DNA of 64,000 nucleotides from Amycolatopsis decaplanina DSM 44594 (GTDB lineage: Bacteria > Actinomycetota > Actinomycetes > Mycobacteriales > Pseudonocardiaceae). Shown here piece by piece: positions 17,330-26,282 of this stretch. Every line of letters starts with the position of its first letter. Positions within the stretch are counted from its first letter, which is position 1. The notes under the pieces were generated by a model. It searched no databases and had not been told where the DNA came from. It saw nothing but the letters and a program-made list of their open reading frames with translations. Position numbers and translations under genes: made by a program. Where the stretch lies: contig NZ_AOHO01000048.1 in the NCBI RefSeq assembly GCF_000342005.1, forward strand, positions 354,540-418,539, written 5' to 3'.

Positions 17330-18811
17330 TTACGGGGACTTCTCGCCGATCACCGGCGGCACCGGCTTCGTTTCGCCGTCGTAGCCGCCGAACAACACGT
17401 CGGCGTCTTCCTCCTGCAGGTAGTTCGCGGCCTTCTTTTCCTTGTCCTCTTCCTTCTGTCCCTTGCCACCGGGCGCACCGGCGCCCATCGGACCCTGGCC
17501 GCCGCCCTTGCCCGCCGCGGCCGCGCCACCCCGGGTGACCCGCTCCTCCGGCAGCTTGCCGGACCCGGACCCGCCGCCCTTGCCCGCGAGTTTTTCCGCT
17601 TCACCTGCCGAAACCTTGCCGCCCGCTAGCCGCTCGGCGACGTTGCCCGAACCTCCGTTGCGCCCGAACCCGCCACCACCGCCACGGGTCAACCGGCTCG
17701 CCGCGCTGCCGCCCGGCCCGCTCGTCGTCCGGCCGGGCTTGCCGCGATACTGCTCGCTGCCCAGCCGCCCGAGACCCGTGGGGCCAGGGCCGTTCAGTGC
17801 CGCCAACCCCGGCGTCGGCCCCGGCCGGAACGACCCAGGCGGCCCGCTGAGCGGCTGACTCGGCCCCGGCCCGCCGGTGTGCCCGCCACCAGTGGTGATC
17901 CCGGGCCCCGGCGTCGGCCCGCTCGGCCCACCCGGCCCGGGCATCCCCGGCCCAGGACCGCTGTTGGGCCCCGGCCCGCCGCTGAAGCCCTTGACTTCGG
18001 TACCCCCGGAGAACCCGGACGCGGTGGTCGAATCGCCCATTTCCGGCGGCGGGGCGAAGGTGGGCTGCTTGGAGTTGACGTCGAAGAGTGACTGGTCGTA
18101 AGTGTGCATCACCTGAGCGGCCTGCTGATGCGCCTGGAACGACTGCTCCTGCTTGGCCGAGATGTTGCTGACCGTGTCCACCGCGCCCGCGAAGTTGCCC
18201 GTCGCGAGCTGGTTGAGAGCGTTCTTGTATTCGGTGTTGCGGTCGAAGGGGACCTCTTCGGGCATCGAGTTCTTCGCGGTGGTGGCCGCGGCGGCCGACT
18301 GGGAGAAGCGGTTGGACGCCAGGTACGCGCCGTCGCCCGACGTTTTAGCCCAGGTGCTCAAACTCTTGAAGAACCCATGAGCCGCGTTGGCGGCTGTCCC
18401 TTGCCAGTGCGCTCCTTCTTTGTTCGACGCTCTCATGAGAGCGTCACTGAAGGTATGGAGCGCATCTCCCTGGGCATTCCACAGCTCACCCTGTCTGTCG
18501 ACGTCGACAGGATCAAGGTTGTCGGTGACCATGTTCTTTAGTTCGCCATGCGGCCTGGCCTCATAGCGCTGGTCGGAGGCGTTGAGACCCGCCCTGAACT
18601 CCTGACCCTGTGCTAACTTTTCGCCTTGCTGGGCTGAGTACTCACCTGCCCGCATCTCTGCGGTAGCTTTGGCCGTGACCGAATTACCGCCGGGTCCCTG
18701 GGCGGTCCGGTCGTACTCTTCGGAGTAGCGTTTTCCTTCGTAGGTGCGGTGAACCTTGCCGGTCAAGCTCACGTCGACTCCGGACTCGGTCCGGTCGTGG
18801 TCTCCAGCCAT
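17330..18811 (-). CDS. PPE-like type VII secretion substrate with Gly/Pro-rich tail
   Basis: This 493-residue protein has an N-terminal helical domain (about 90-230) with a WxG motif (HWQGTAANAAHGFF near 135-150), as in PPE/WXG substrates. The long middle (about 250-430) is rich in Gly and Pro (repeats such as GPGPNSGPGPGMPGPG). The acidic C-terminus YLQEEDADVLFGG resembles the tail of many Pseudonocardiaceae PPE-type proteins. GGAGGGACA precedes the ATG. It is the last gene of an espG - WxG - DUF3558 - PPE-like series. EspG proteins are PPE chaperones, so EspG (19894-20646) is its probable chaperone. Confidence 0.82.
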   Translation of the reverse strand: MAGDHDRTESGVDVSLTGKVHRTYEGKRYSEEYDRTAQGPGGNSVTAKATAEMRAGEYSAQQGEKLAQGQEFRAGLNASDQRYEARPHGELKNMVTDNLDPVDVDRQGELWNAQGDALHTFSDALMRASNKEGAHWQGTAANAAHGFFKSLSTWAKTSGDGAYLASNRFSQSAAAATTAKNSMPEEVPFDRNTEYKNALNQLATGNFAGAVDTVSNISAKQEQSFQAHQQAAQVMHTYDQSLFDVNSKQPTFAPPPEMGDSTTASGFSGGTEVKGFSGGPGPNSGPGPGMPGPGGPSGPTPGPGITTGGGHTGGPGPSQPLSGPPGSFRPGPTPGLAALNGPGPTGLGRLGSEQYRGKPGRTTSGPGGSAASRLTRGGGGGFGRNGGSGNVAERLAGGKVSAGEAEKLAGKGGGSGSGKLPEERVTRGGAAAAGKGGGQGPMGAGAPGGKGQKEEDKEKKAANYLQEEDADVLFGGYDGETKPVPPVIGEKSP

Positions 18812-18823
18812 TGTCCCTCCGCT

Positions 18824-19372
18824 TCAGCTGCCCTGAGGCAGTTTTGGGGCGAGTTGTTCGGCGACTTCTTTGGAAGAGGCGCAGGCTTCTTCGTTCGAGC
18901 CCTTGATAAGAGTGGTTCCCACGGTCAGGCGGGCCTTGGGGCCTACCGCGACGCCGACCATGCAGGTGTAGGTTCCACCTGACCCCGGTATTTCTACGGC
19001 GTCCCGGCCGGCGATCTGCGTGGGGACCTTGGTACCGCGACCAGGAGTGAGTTCATCGATTCCGGCTTCGTCCACCAGGTAGGTGCTGATAACACCGTAT
19101 TCGCTTTTCTGCGCCTGGCATCCGTTGTCGCTCTCGTAGTCTTCTTCGGTGGGTTTCGAGAACCCTTTTGGTGTTGTTACCGGTTCGAGCAGTGTGCAGG
19201 CCTTCAGGTCTCCGAATATCTTTCCAGGTGGCACTGTCTGTGACGAAGAGCCGGTGGAGGAGGAAGTTGACTCGGGACTCGGCGTGCCTGTCTTTTCGGG
19301 CGAACAACCTGAAGAAATCAGTGCGATCGCGAGGATTGCGGGAATCACTGCGCTGCGGACATTGGTCTTCAT
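18824..19372 (-). CDS. DUF3558 lipoprotein
   Basis: This 182-residue secreted lipoprotein has a signal peptide with lipobox ISSGC near residue 23, a Ser/Thr/Pro-rich linker, then a DUF3558 domain with paired cysteines (ACTLLEP, NGCQAQ, YTCMVG, EACASS), probably two disulphides. DUF3558 proteins are common in actinobacteria and often sit with ESX genes. The ATG at 19372 follows AAAGAGCC. It lies 10 bases after the WxG protein and 12 bases before the PPE-like gene, so it is cotranscribed. Function unknown; an envelope-anchored partner of the secreted pair is plausible. Confidence 0.85.
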   Translation of the reverse strand: MKTNVRSAVIPAILAIALISSGCSPEKTGTPSPESTSSSTGSSSQTVPPGKIFGDLKACTLLEPVTTPKGFSKPTEEDYESDNGCQAQKSEYGVISTYLVDEAGIDELTPGRGTKVPTQIAGRDAVEIPGSGGTYTCMVGVAVGPKARLTVGTTLIKGSNEEACASSKEVAEQLAPKLPQGS

Positions 19373-19382
19373 TGGCTCTTTA

Positions 19383-19799
19383 TCAGTCCCGATCAAGTTG
19401 CTTGAGATGGTCGGCGCCATCCGAATCTCGTTGCTTGTATTTGGTCATAGCGATTTCGATGGCTTCGCGCGCCCTGTTCGTGACATCTTGCAGGGCGTCG
19501 AGCTGTGTCTTGGCGGAAAGATCGTCACCGTCTGCCACCCGCGCCGCATGATCCCCGACCTGCTGGGAGTAGGGGCCCGTGCCGAGCTTGGGGCTCTGGG
19601 CGAGATGGTCGAACCGCGTCTTGGTCCCGAGCCAGCTGTCGAGATATTCGCGCAGTGCCGTCTTGTACGCCTCGCCCATTTCGGGACTGACAGCGAACTG
19701 CCCTTCCTTGGCTGCCGTCATCATCCGGTCGGCCTGCGCCGAGAAGTCGCCCAGAATGTCCGAGAAGTTGCCCGGCGGTCCGCCGGTGCCGTCAGTCAT
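19383..19799 (-). CDS. WxG-type small helical protein, type VII secretion partner
   Basis: This 138-residue mostly helical protein has SWLGTK near residue 56, a WxG turn between two long helices, and no signal peptide. It is longer than classical WXG100 proteins (about 100 residues). It is encoded upstream of the DUF3558 and PPE-like genes. It is most simply the secretion partner of the PPE-like protein, in the place that a PE or Esx protein takes in mycobacteria. That pairing is inference from gene order. Confidence 0.72.
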   Translation of the reverse strand: MTDGTGGPPGNFSDILGDFSAQADRMMTAAKEGQFAVSPEMGEAYKTALREYLDSWLGTKTRFDHLAQSPKLGTGPYSQQVGDHAARVADGDDLSAKTQLDALQDVTNRAREAIEIAMTKYKQRDSDGADHLKQLDRD

Positions 19800-19893
19800 G
19801 GTCTCTCCCCTGTACCAAGTCCCGGTTACTCGTAGCGCTCGTCAGATCACGATATCAGCGGAAACGGCCTCGAAGGCCGCCTTCCGGCGAGGA

Positions 19894-20646
19894 TCACGCG
19901 CTACCGACGCGGGCGGCTTCGACCAGGTCGTGGACCCATCGTGCCAGGTGGGAGCCGCTCGTCGGGGTGAACGTGCGGCGGACTTCGCCGTCGGGGAAGC
20001 GGTCGGTGGTGAGCATGAAGCGGCCCTGGACGCTGTCGAACCACTGGACGCTCTTCTGCTGCGGTTTGCCCCGATCGTCGCGCAGGGTGACGCTGATCGT
20101 GCCCAGCCGCGCGAGCGGGTGTTCGAAGAAGCGGCCGGCCGCGCCCAGGCGAAGGTTGTCCGGGTCCTCGTCGAACGGGTCGTCCGGTCGTTTGGACGGG
20201 GGGAGTGTGCTGGACGTCGTCACCCGTCCGGGGAACGGTTGCAGCGACGGCAGATAACCGAGCAGGGTCGCGACCACCTGTTCGGGATAGACCGGCTCGA
20301 AGAGGATGTCGAATCCGCGTTGCTGGCTGACGACTCCCACGCGGCTGTTCCACGCACCTCGATAGAGGTATTCGGCGTCCTGCTCGACTTCGTGCGCCTC
20401 CATTGTGACGACGAAATCCCCGGTGGCCCAGAGCCGGAGAGTCTGTTCGTGGTCGCGCAGGAGTTCGCGGCCGCGGGCGAAGCCTCGATCGGCCAGTTCC
20501 GCCCAGATCTCTTCGCAGTGCCGCTCGCGTTCGGTGATGGTGGTTCCGACGGTCGGGATTTCGAAGGGCAGCACGAATCTGCCGAGCCCGAGTTCTTCGA
20601 GTACGACGTCGAGCTGGGCCATCGACATCGAAAATGACGCAGGCAC
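19894..20646 (-). CDS. espG: EspG-family ESX secretion chaperone
   Basis: This 250-residue cytosolic protein resembles EspG. It has an N-terminal LDVVLEELGLGRFVLPFEI, a central beta-sheet region, and a C-terminal half with RFMLTTDRFPDG and a terminal helix. EspG binds the tip of PPE proteins and brings them to the ESX machine. The GTG at 20646 follows GGGGAGGACC; ATG codons six and eight residues later are alternatives. It heads the minus-strand cassette and diverges from pknG with 188 bases between. No ESX core genes (eccB-E, mycP) lie in the window, so the machine must be encoded elsewhere. Confidence 0.85.
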   Translation of the reverse strand: MPASFSMSMAQLDVVLEELGLGRFVLPFEIPTVGTTITERERHCEEIWAELADRGFARGRELLRDHEQTLRLWATGDFVVTMEAHEVEQDAEYLYRGAWNSRVGVVSQQRGFDILFEPVYPEQVVATLLGYLPSLQPFPGRVTTSSTLPPSKRPDDPFDEDPDNLRLGAAGRFFEHPLARLGTISVTLRDDRGKPQQKSVQWFDSVQGRFMLTTDRFPDGEVRRTFTPTSGSHLARWVHDLVEAARVGSA

Positions 20647-20834
20647 CGGTCCTCCCCCTCATCACCTGCTGAATCGGTTCTCTCCCGCACCGTAGCGGGT
20701 TCGACCCGGCGCGGGCACGACCTGCCCGCTCACGTCTAGTCCATCCATGCCCCCGCCACCGCCCTCAACGGAGGAGCTGCGCTCCCAGGCCTAGACTTAG
20801 CTCGACGCTGTCGCGGGGATTTCGGGAGGTACCA

Positions 20835-23528
20835 GTGTCGGAAGAGCCGCGCCGTCCTCGGCACGCAGCGCCGGACGACGCCACGCCGGACCGTGAGGCG
20901 GAGTCCGCCTCCTGGACACCGCCGGCGCCGGTCCGCTGGGAAACGCCCGAACCGTCCATTTCCGGCAGGCTCGACCTCGGCGAGCCTCCGCAGCCCAAGC
21001 AAGAGCCCAAGCAAGCGCCCAAGCAGGAGCCAAGGCCGGAGAAGGATGCCGAGCGCACGGTCTATCACGCGCCCGTCCAGCGTCCGCAGACTCCACCGCG
21101 CGGTCAGCAGCGGTCGATCCCCGGAGCCGAGGACCCGACACGTCCGCCGGGTGACATGGCCCCGGTGAGCCCGCAGACCCAGGTCGTTCGCCCCGAATGG
21201 CAGGCACCCGCCGACGCGCCGCAGCCGACCAGCGTGCTCTCCTCGCCGACGCCGGAGACGCAGAGCATCATGCCGCCGACGCCGCGCGTCGACAGCGGAC
21301 CCGGGCCACTGCCGGATCCGGGCACGGAAAGCGTCCTCCCCGAACGGTCCAGCGAAAGCCGCGGCACCGGCACCGGGACCGGATCGGGCAGCCGGGGCAC
21401 CGGCACCGGAACGGGTTCGTTCCCCGGCACCGCCCGCCGGACGTCGTCCCGCACGTCACGCCGCGGCCGCCTCGGCGCCGGACTCGTCGACGTCCCGCAG
21501 GTGCCGTACCGCGACCCGGCGTCCGCCGTCCTCGAGAACCCGATGGTGTCGGAGGAGAAACGCTTCTGCGGCAGTTGCAGTGCCAAGGTCGGCCGCGGCA
21601 AGGACGGCAAGCCCGGCTCGCCCGAGGGCAACTGTGAGAAGTGCGGGAACCCCTTCTCCTTCGTCCCGAAGCTGCGGCCGAACGAGATCGTCGGCGGCCA
21701 GTACGAGGTGCTCGGCGCGCTCGCGTACGGCGGCCTCGGCTGGATCTACCTCGCGCAAGACCACAACGTCAGCGACCGCTGGGTGGTGCTCAAGGGCCTG
21801 ATCGACACCGGCGACGCCACCGCGATGGCGGCCGCCGCCAACGAGCAGCGGTTCCTCGCCGAGGTCGAACACCCCAACATCGTCAAGATCCACAACTTCG
21901 TGCAGCACCCGGACGGCGACACCGGCAACTCGGTCGGCTACATCGTCATGGAGTACGTCGGCGGCCAGTCGCTGCGCCAGCTCGCGCTCGCGCACCACCG
22001 CGAGACGAAGCGCCCGGAACCGCTGCCGATCGGCCAGGTGATCGCCTACGGGCTCGAGATCCTGCCCGCCATGGGCTACCTGCACGGCCAGAACCTGCTG
22101 TACTGCGACCTCAAGCCCGACAACGTCATCCAGACGCATGAACAGCTCAAGCTGATCGACCTCGGCGCGGTCCGCCGCATCGACGACTACGAGAGCCCGC
22201 TGTTCTTCACCACCGGCTACAGCGCGCCCGAGCTGGCGACGCACGGCGCTTCGGTGGCGTCGGACCTGTACACGGTCGGCCGCACGCTCGCCGTTCTCAG
22301 CTTCGAATTCTCCGGTTACACCAGCAAGTACAAGACGACCTTGCCCGGCCCGGACGTCGTCCCGTTGTTCGCGCTCTTCGGTTCGTACTACCGCTTCCTG
22401 AAGCGCGCGACGCACACCGACCCGGACCGCCGGTTCATCGCGGCCGAGGAGATGGCCGACCAGCTGACCGGTGTGCTTCGCGAGATCATGGCGCTGGGCA
22501 CCGGGAAACCGCGCCCTGGCGCGTCGACCGTCTTCGGCCCGGAGACCCGCACGTTCGGCGTCGACATGGTCGTTCCGGAGCACGGCGGAAGCGTGCCGCT
22601 GCCGGATCCGAACGAAGTGGTCTCGGGACTGCCGATCCCGCAGGTCGACACGGACGACCCGGCGGCGGGCGTGCTCGCGTCGACGGTCGCGCTCGATCCC
22701 GGGGGCGCGATCGAGTCGCTGGCCGGGGCGCCGCGCGAGTCGATCGAAGTCCGGTTGCGCATCGTCCGCGCCCGGATCGAGCTCGGTGAACTGGTCGAGG
22801 CACAGCGGCAGTTGCAGGCCGCGCAGTACCTCGCGATCAAGGCCGGTTTCCCGCACGACTGGCGGATCGACTGGTATCGCGGCCTGATCGAGCTCGCGGG
22901 CGGACGGTCCCGCGTCGCGCACGTCGCGTTCGAAGCGGTGTACGACGACCTTCCCGGCGAGATCGCGCCGAAGCTGGCTTTGGCCGTCAGCGCGGAGGGC
23001 GTCGGAGACTACTTCGGTGCCGCGCGCTACTACGAGCTGGTGTGGCGAACGGATCGGTCGTACGTCAGCGCCGCCTTCGGGCTCGCTCGCGTGTACCTCG
23101 CGCAGGGCGCCAGGGCGAGCGCGATCGAGGTACTGGAGGCCGTCCCGGCGTCGTCGTCGCACTACGTCGCCGCGCAGGTCGCCGCGATCAAGATCAAGAC
23201 CAGGATCAACGGTGGCGGCAAGGATCCGGTGATGGTGTCCGAGCGGGATCTCGTCGACGCCTCGACCCGGCTGGAGCGCCTGCAGCTCGACGCCGAACGC
23301 CGCACGCGTTTGTCGGCGGAGGTGCTCGAAGCGGCGTACAGCTGGCTCAACTCGCAGAACCAGCCGACACCGGGCGCGAAGGTACTGGGTTGCGCCCTGG
23401 ACGAACGAGATCTGCGGTTCGGGCTCGAGCGCTGCTACCGGACGTTGGCCCGGTTGGCCGGTTCGGTCGACCAGCGTGTCGAACTCGTCGACAAGGCGAA
23501 CGCGATCCGGCCCCGCACTCTCACTTAG
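20835..23528 (+). CDS. pknG: Serine/threonine protein kinase PknG
   Basis: This 897-residue kinase has the full PknG layout: a disordered N-terminus with Gly-Thr repeats, a rubredoxin-like domain (C245-x2-C248 and C267-x2-C270), a kinase domain from about 289 (VLK lysine 320, catalytic CDLKPDN with Asp 425, DLG for DFG at 442) and a C-terminal TPR region from about 630. The segment RRGRLGAGLVDVPQVP matches the known junction before the rubredoxin part. PknG phosphorylates GarA/OdhI-type proteins to control 2-oxoglutarate use. It is longer than the mycobacterial enzyme (about 750) because of the N-terminal extension. GTG follows GGGAGGTACCA. Confidence 0.96.
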   Translation: MSEEPRRPRHAAPDDATPDREAESASWTPPAPVRWETPEPSISGRLDLGEPPQPKQEPKQAPKQEPRPEKDAERTVYHAPVQRPQTPPRGQQRSIPGAEDPTRPPGDMAPVSPQTQVVRPEWQAPADAPQPTSVLSSPTPETQSIMPPTPRVDSGPGPLPDPGTESVLPERSSESRGTGTGTGSGSRGTGTGTGSFPGTARRTSSRTSRRGRLGAGLVDVPQVPYRDPASAVLENPMVSEEKRFCGSCSAKVGRGKDGKPGSPEGNCEKCGNPFSFVPKLRPNEIVGGQYEVLGALAYGGLGWIYLAQDHNVSDRWVVLKGLIDTGDATAMAAAANEQRFLAEVEHPNIVKIHNFVQHPDGDTGNSVGYIVMEYVGGQSLRQLALAHHRETKRPEPLPIGQVIAYGLEILPAMGYLHGQNLLYCDLKPDNVIQTHEQLKLIDLGAVRRIDDYESPLFFTTGYSAPELATHGASVASDLYTVGRTLAVLSFEFSGYTSKYKTTLPGPDVVPLFALFGSYYRFLKRATHTDPDRRFIAAEEMADQLTGVLREIMALGTGKPRPGASTVFGPETRTFGVDMVVPEHGGSVPLPDPNEVVSGLPIPQVDTDDPAAGVLASTVALDPGGAIESLAGAPRESIEVRLRIVRARIELGELVEAQRQLQAAQYLAIKAGFPHDWRIDWYRGLIELAGGRSRVAHVAFEAVYDDLPGEIAPKLALAVSAEGVGDYFGAARYYELVWRTDRSYVSAAFGLARVYLAQGARASAIEVLEAVPASSSHYVAAQVAAIKIKTRINGGGKDPVMVSERDLVDASTRLERLQLDAERRTRLSAEVLEAAYSWLNSQNQPTPGAKVLGCALDERDLRFGLERCYRTLARLAGSVDQRVELVDKANAIRPRTLT

Positions 23529-23532
23529 AAAC

Positions 23533-23595
23533 GCATTTCGTCATCTGAATGCGGCAGTTCGGCTTACGAACCACCGCATTCAGATGACGAAATGC
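23533..23595. terminator. Perfect 22-bp inverted repeat between convergent genes
   Basis: The arms 23533-23554 and 23574-23595 are exact complements with a 19-base loop. They lie just after pknG and reach the stop of the convergent thioesterase. No T tract follows. A bidirectional terminator or RNA-stabilising hairpin is likely. Confidence 0.75.
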
Positions 23596-24180
23596 TCAGG
23601 GGTTGATGTCCCACTCGCGTTCGCGCTTGGCCTTCTCGTGCGCGGCGGCGAGCTTCTGCAGTGCCTCGGGATCCCCGTGGGTGCTGAAGTGCTCGAACTC
23701 GACCCGCACGAACAACGCCCGCGCGCGCACCGCGACAGGGCCGTCTTCGGCGTCCAGCCGTCCGTCGGCGCTCACGTAGATCTTCCGGCCGGCGATGCCG
23801 TCCAGTTTCGTGGCGATGTACAGGGTCGAGCCGACCGGGACCGGCCGGAGGAAGTCCGTCTCCAGTTTCCCGGTGACGGCGGGGCGGCGCAGCAGGTTGC
23901 CGACGGTCGCGCCGAGCGCCTCGTCGAAGGCACAAGCCAGCAGTCCGCCATGGGCGAGACCGGGCGCACCCTGATGGGCGGAGGTGACGGTGAACTTGGA
24001 GTACACCGTCGTCCCTTCGCCCACCGTCGAATGCAGGTGGAGCCCGGCCTCGATCTCGTCGCCGCATCCGAAACACTCACCGAAGTGGATGCCGAGGTGG
24101 CTGCCCTGCTTCGGGGCTTCCGGGTGGACGGTCGCCGGTTCTACTTCGACCGGCGGCCACGGCTGCGAGATACGGCTCAT
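23596..24180 (-). CDS. PaaI-family hotdog thioesterase
   Basis: This 194-residue hotdog-fold protein has LAHGGLLACAFDEALG near residue 75-90, the PaaI-type active-site region. ECFGCGDEIEAGLHL at about 35-50 holds a Cys pair typical of this subgroup. It likely hydrolyses an acyl-CoA of unknown type. The start ATG 24180 abuts the neighbouring transporter gene (stop at 24190), which is on the same strand, so the two may be cotranscribed with the thioesterase second. Confidence 0.85.
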   Translation of the reverse strand: MSRISQPWPPVEVEPATVHPEAPKQGSHLGIHFGECFGCGDEIEAGLHLHSTVGEGTTVYSKFTVTSAHQGAPGLAHGGLLACAFDEALGATVGNLLRRPAVTGKLETDFLRPVPVGSTLYIATKLDGIAGRKIYVSADGRLDAEDGPVAVRARALFVRVEFEHFSTHGDPEALQKLAAAHEKAKREREWDINP

Positions 24181-24189
24181 GGAAAGACG

Positions 24190-25605
24190 TTAACTCGCCG
24201 GTAGCTCCGAGGTACTGCCGGGAGTGGCCGTTTCCGGTTTCCGGCGCCGCGCGATCCGCGAATTCACGATGCCGCGCAGCGACACCCCGGCCGTTTCGGG
24301 CAGCAGCAGGATCGGGATGGCCGCGATCGCCGCCGCGCCCATCAGGTAGTACGCGGGCCACAGGTTGTCGCCGGTGGCGTTCACCAGGCTGCCGATGATG
24401 TACGACGCCGTGCCGCCGAACGCCGCGGTCGAAACGCTGTACCCGATGGAGAAACCGCCGTAGCGCTCCTGCGTCGGGAACATCGCCGGCAGTGTCGCCG
24501 CCAGGACGGCCAGGATCAGCACCAGCGGCACCGCGATCATCAGCACGCCGAGGGTGAGCTGCCAGCCGTTCTGGTCGTCCGCGGCCGCACCCATCAGCGA
24601 GAACGCCGGGATCGGGAGCACCAGGAAACTCGCGCAACTCGCGATCAGGATGGGTTTTCGCCCGATGCGGTCGGACAGCATGCCGATCGGCACGATCAGG
24701 ACCAGCATCAGCGCGATGGTCGCCAGGATGATCAGCAACGGCGCGTGCCCGCTGAACCCGACCACGTCCTTGAGATAGGTCTCCAGGTACGTGATGACGA
24801 TGTAGTCGGCGACGTTCAGCATCACCACGATGCCGATCAGGTGCAGGATCGACGTCCAATGCTTCTTGAGCAGCGCCTTCAGCGGCGACTTCTCGACCTG
24901 GTCCTTCTTCTCGATCTCCTGGAACAGCGGAGTGTCCTCCAGCTTGTTCCGCAGGTAGAGACCGACGATGCCGAGCGGGCCCGCGATCAGGAACGGCAGG
25001 CGCCAGCCCCATTCGCGCATCGCCTCGTCGCCGAGGACGACGGTGAAGATCGTGACGAAGCCGGCACCCATCGCGAAGCCGACGAGCGTGCCGAACTCCA
25101 GCCAGCTGCCCCAGAAACCCCGGCGCCGGGCGGGCGCGTACTCCGCGATGAACGTCGCCGCGCCGCCGTACTCACCGCCCGCCGAGAAACCTTGGATGGT
25201 GCGCAACAGGATCAGCAGGACCGCCGCGGCCGGGCCGATCGTCGCGTAGGACGGCAACAGGCCGATGACGAACGTCGACCCGGACATCAGGATGATCGTC
25301 AGCGCGAGGACCTTCTGGCGCCCGATCTTGTCCCCCAGCGGACCGAACACGAAGCTGCCGAACGGCCGCACGATGAACGTGATCGCCAAGACCGCGAAAG
25401 TCGCCAACGCGCCTTCGGAAGTGCTTGAAGCGTTGAAGAAGACCTGACCCAGGATGGCGGGCATGAAGCCGAAAACACCGAAGTCGTACCACTCGATGCA
25501 GTTACCCATCGCCGCTCCGGCGACGGCCTTTCTGATCTGCTCAGGTGGGGCCTCCGCCGGTTCCCCTTTTTCCTGATGTGACGCGCTCAGCGCCTCTTCG
25601 GCCAT
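24190..25605 (-). CDS. MFS transporter, metabolite:H+ symporter (MHS/ProP-like)
   Basis: This 471-residue protein has twelve membrane spans and the MHS signatures GNCIEWYDFGVFGFMP near the N-terminus, FGPLGDKIGRQKVL after helix 2 and QGFSAGGEYGGAATFIAEYA in helix 4. MHS members import osmolytes or organic acids such as proline/betaine, 2-oxoglutarate or shikimate; the substrate is not readable here. GGGAGGTCAAACCC precedes ATG 25605; a longer frame to 25626 has no site. The thioesterase gene follows after 9 bases. Confidence 0.92.
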   Translation of the reverse strand: MAEEALSASHQEKGEPAEAPPEQIRKAVAGAAMGNCIEWYDFGVFGFMPAILGQVFFNASSTSEGALATFAVLAITFIVRPFGSFVFGPLGDKIGRQKVLALTIILMSGSTFVIGLLPSYATIGPAAAVLLILLRTIQGFSAGGEYGGAATFIAEYAPARRRGFWGSWLEFGTLVGFAMGAGFVTIFTVVLGDEAMREWGWRLPFLIAGPLGIVGLYLRNKLEDTPLFQEIEKKDQVEKSPLKALLKKHWTSILHLIGIVVMLNVADYIVITYLETYLKDVVGFSGHAPLLIILATIALMLVLIVPIGMLSDRIGRKPILIASCASFLVLPIPAFSLMGAAADDQNGWQLTLGVLMIAVPLVLILAVLAATLPAMFPTQERYGGFSIGYSVSTAAFGGTASYIIGSLVNATGDNLWPAYYLMGAAAIAAIPILLLPETAGVSLRGIVNSRIARRRKPETATPGSTSELPAS

Positions 25606-25819
25606 GGGTTTGACCTCCCGACCCACCCGTTTGCTTACCCATCGTCGAGGGTTTGTTCCCTCGACCGTAGGTGTTCAAACGTCCGGACTCTGCGCTTTGC
25701 ATCGATCGCGCGAGCACCGTTCCCCCGAAACGGTGATGATCCACCAGGTGAGGCCGATGTCGGAGAATTTCCGATTACTTTGGGTAACACTTCGGGAATC
25801 GGACGTTCCGGGCGGCAGG

Positions 25820-26278
25820 TCAGCGGGTCGTGACCGCCGTCGGCGGCTCGCTCGGCTGCTTCGTCGGGGTGGGCGCGCGCGGCGGAACGGCGGTCGTCGT
25901 ACGGCCAGGCTGGAGGGTCCTGGGCGTCGAACGCGGCTGGTCGGTCTTCGGGGCCGAAGAGGGTGGGGGCGGCTTCCCGGGGGTGACCTCCGGCTGCGGG
26001 GTCGACTCGGACGGCGCGGGCGAGACCGGTGTCGGGGCGATGGTCGAAAGGCCCGGCCCCGCGGGTTGGACCGGCGCGGTTCCCTCCCCGCCGCGACCAC
26101 CGACGGCGATCGCACCGAACACGATCACGGCGGCCGTCGCCAGCGAACTCCCCGCCACGGCCAGCCGTTTGCGTCGTCGCCGGATCCGGCCACCCCGCTC
26201 GATGATGTCCGCCGCCCGGATGCCCAGCGGGGGACCGCTCGCCCCGTGCGAAAGCACGCCTTTGATGTCCTCGTCCAT
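25820..26278 (-). CDS. Single-span membrane protein downstream of sigma factor (anti-sigma-like)
   Basis: This 152-residue protein has an N-terminal cytoplasmic part (about 1-45), a basic patch RRRRKR, one membrane helix (LAVAGSSLATAAVIVFGAIAV) and an extracytoplasmic Pro/Ser/Thr-rich tail. It starts 4 bases after the stop of the ECF sigma gene with the site GGGAGGTGAGG. Position and topology suggest an anti-sigma or companion protein, but no zinc anti-sigma motif (HxxxCxxC) is present. Function therefore uncertain. Confidence 0.7.
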   Translation of the reverse strand: MDEDIKGVLSHGASGPPLGIRAADIIERGGRIRRRRKRLAVAGSSLATAAVIVFGAIAVGGRGGEGTAPVQPAGPGLSTIAPTPVSPAPSESTPQPEVTPGKPPPPSSAPKTDQPRSTPRTLQPGRTTTAVPPRAPTPTKQPSEPPTAVTTR

Positions 26279-26282
26279 CTCC

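Noticed and set aside
17860..18000. Gly/Pro-coding repeats in the PPE-like gene as a CRISPR or satellite array
   Set aside because: The repeat is a codon-level low-complexity tract with variable unit length and no spacers. No CRISPR array is seen in the window.
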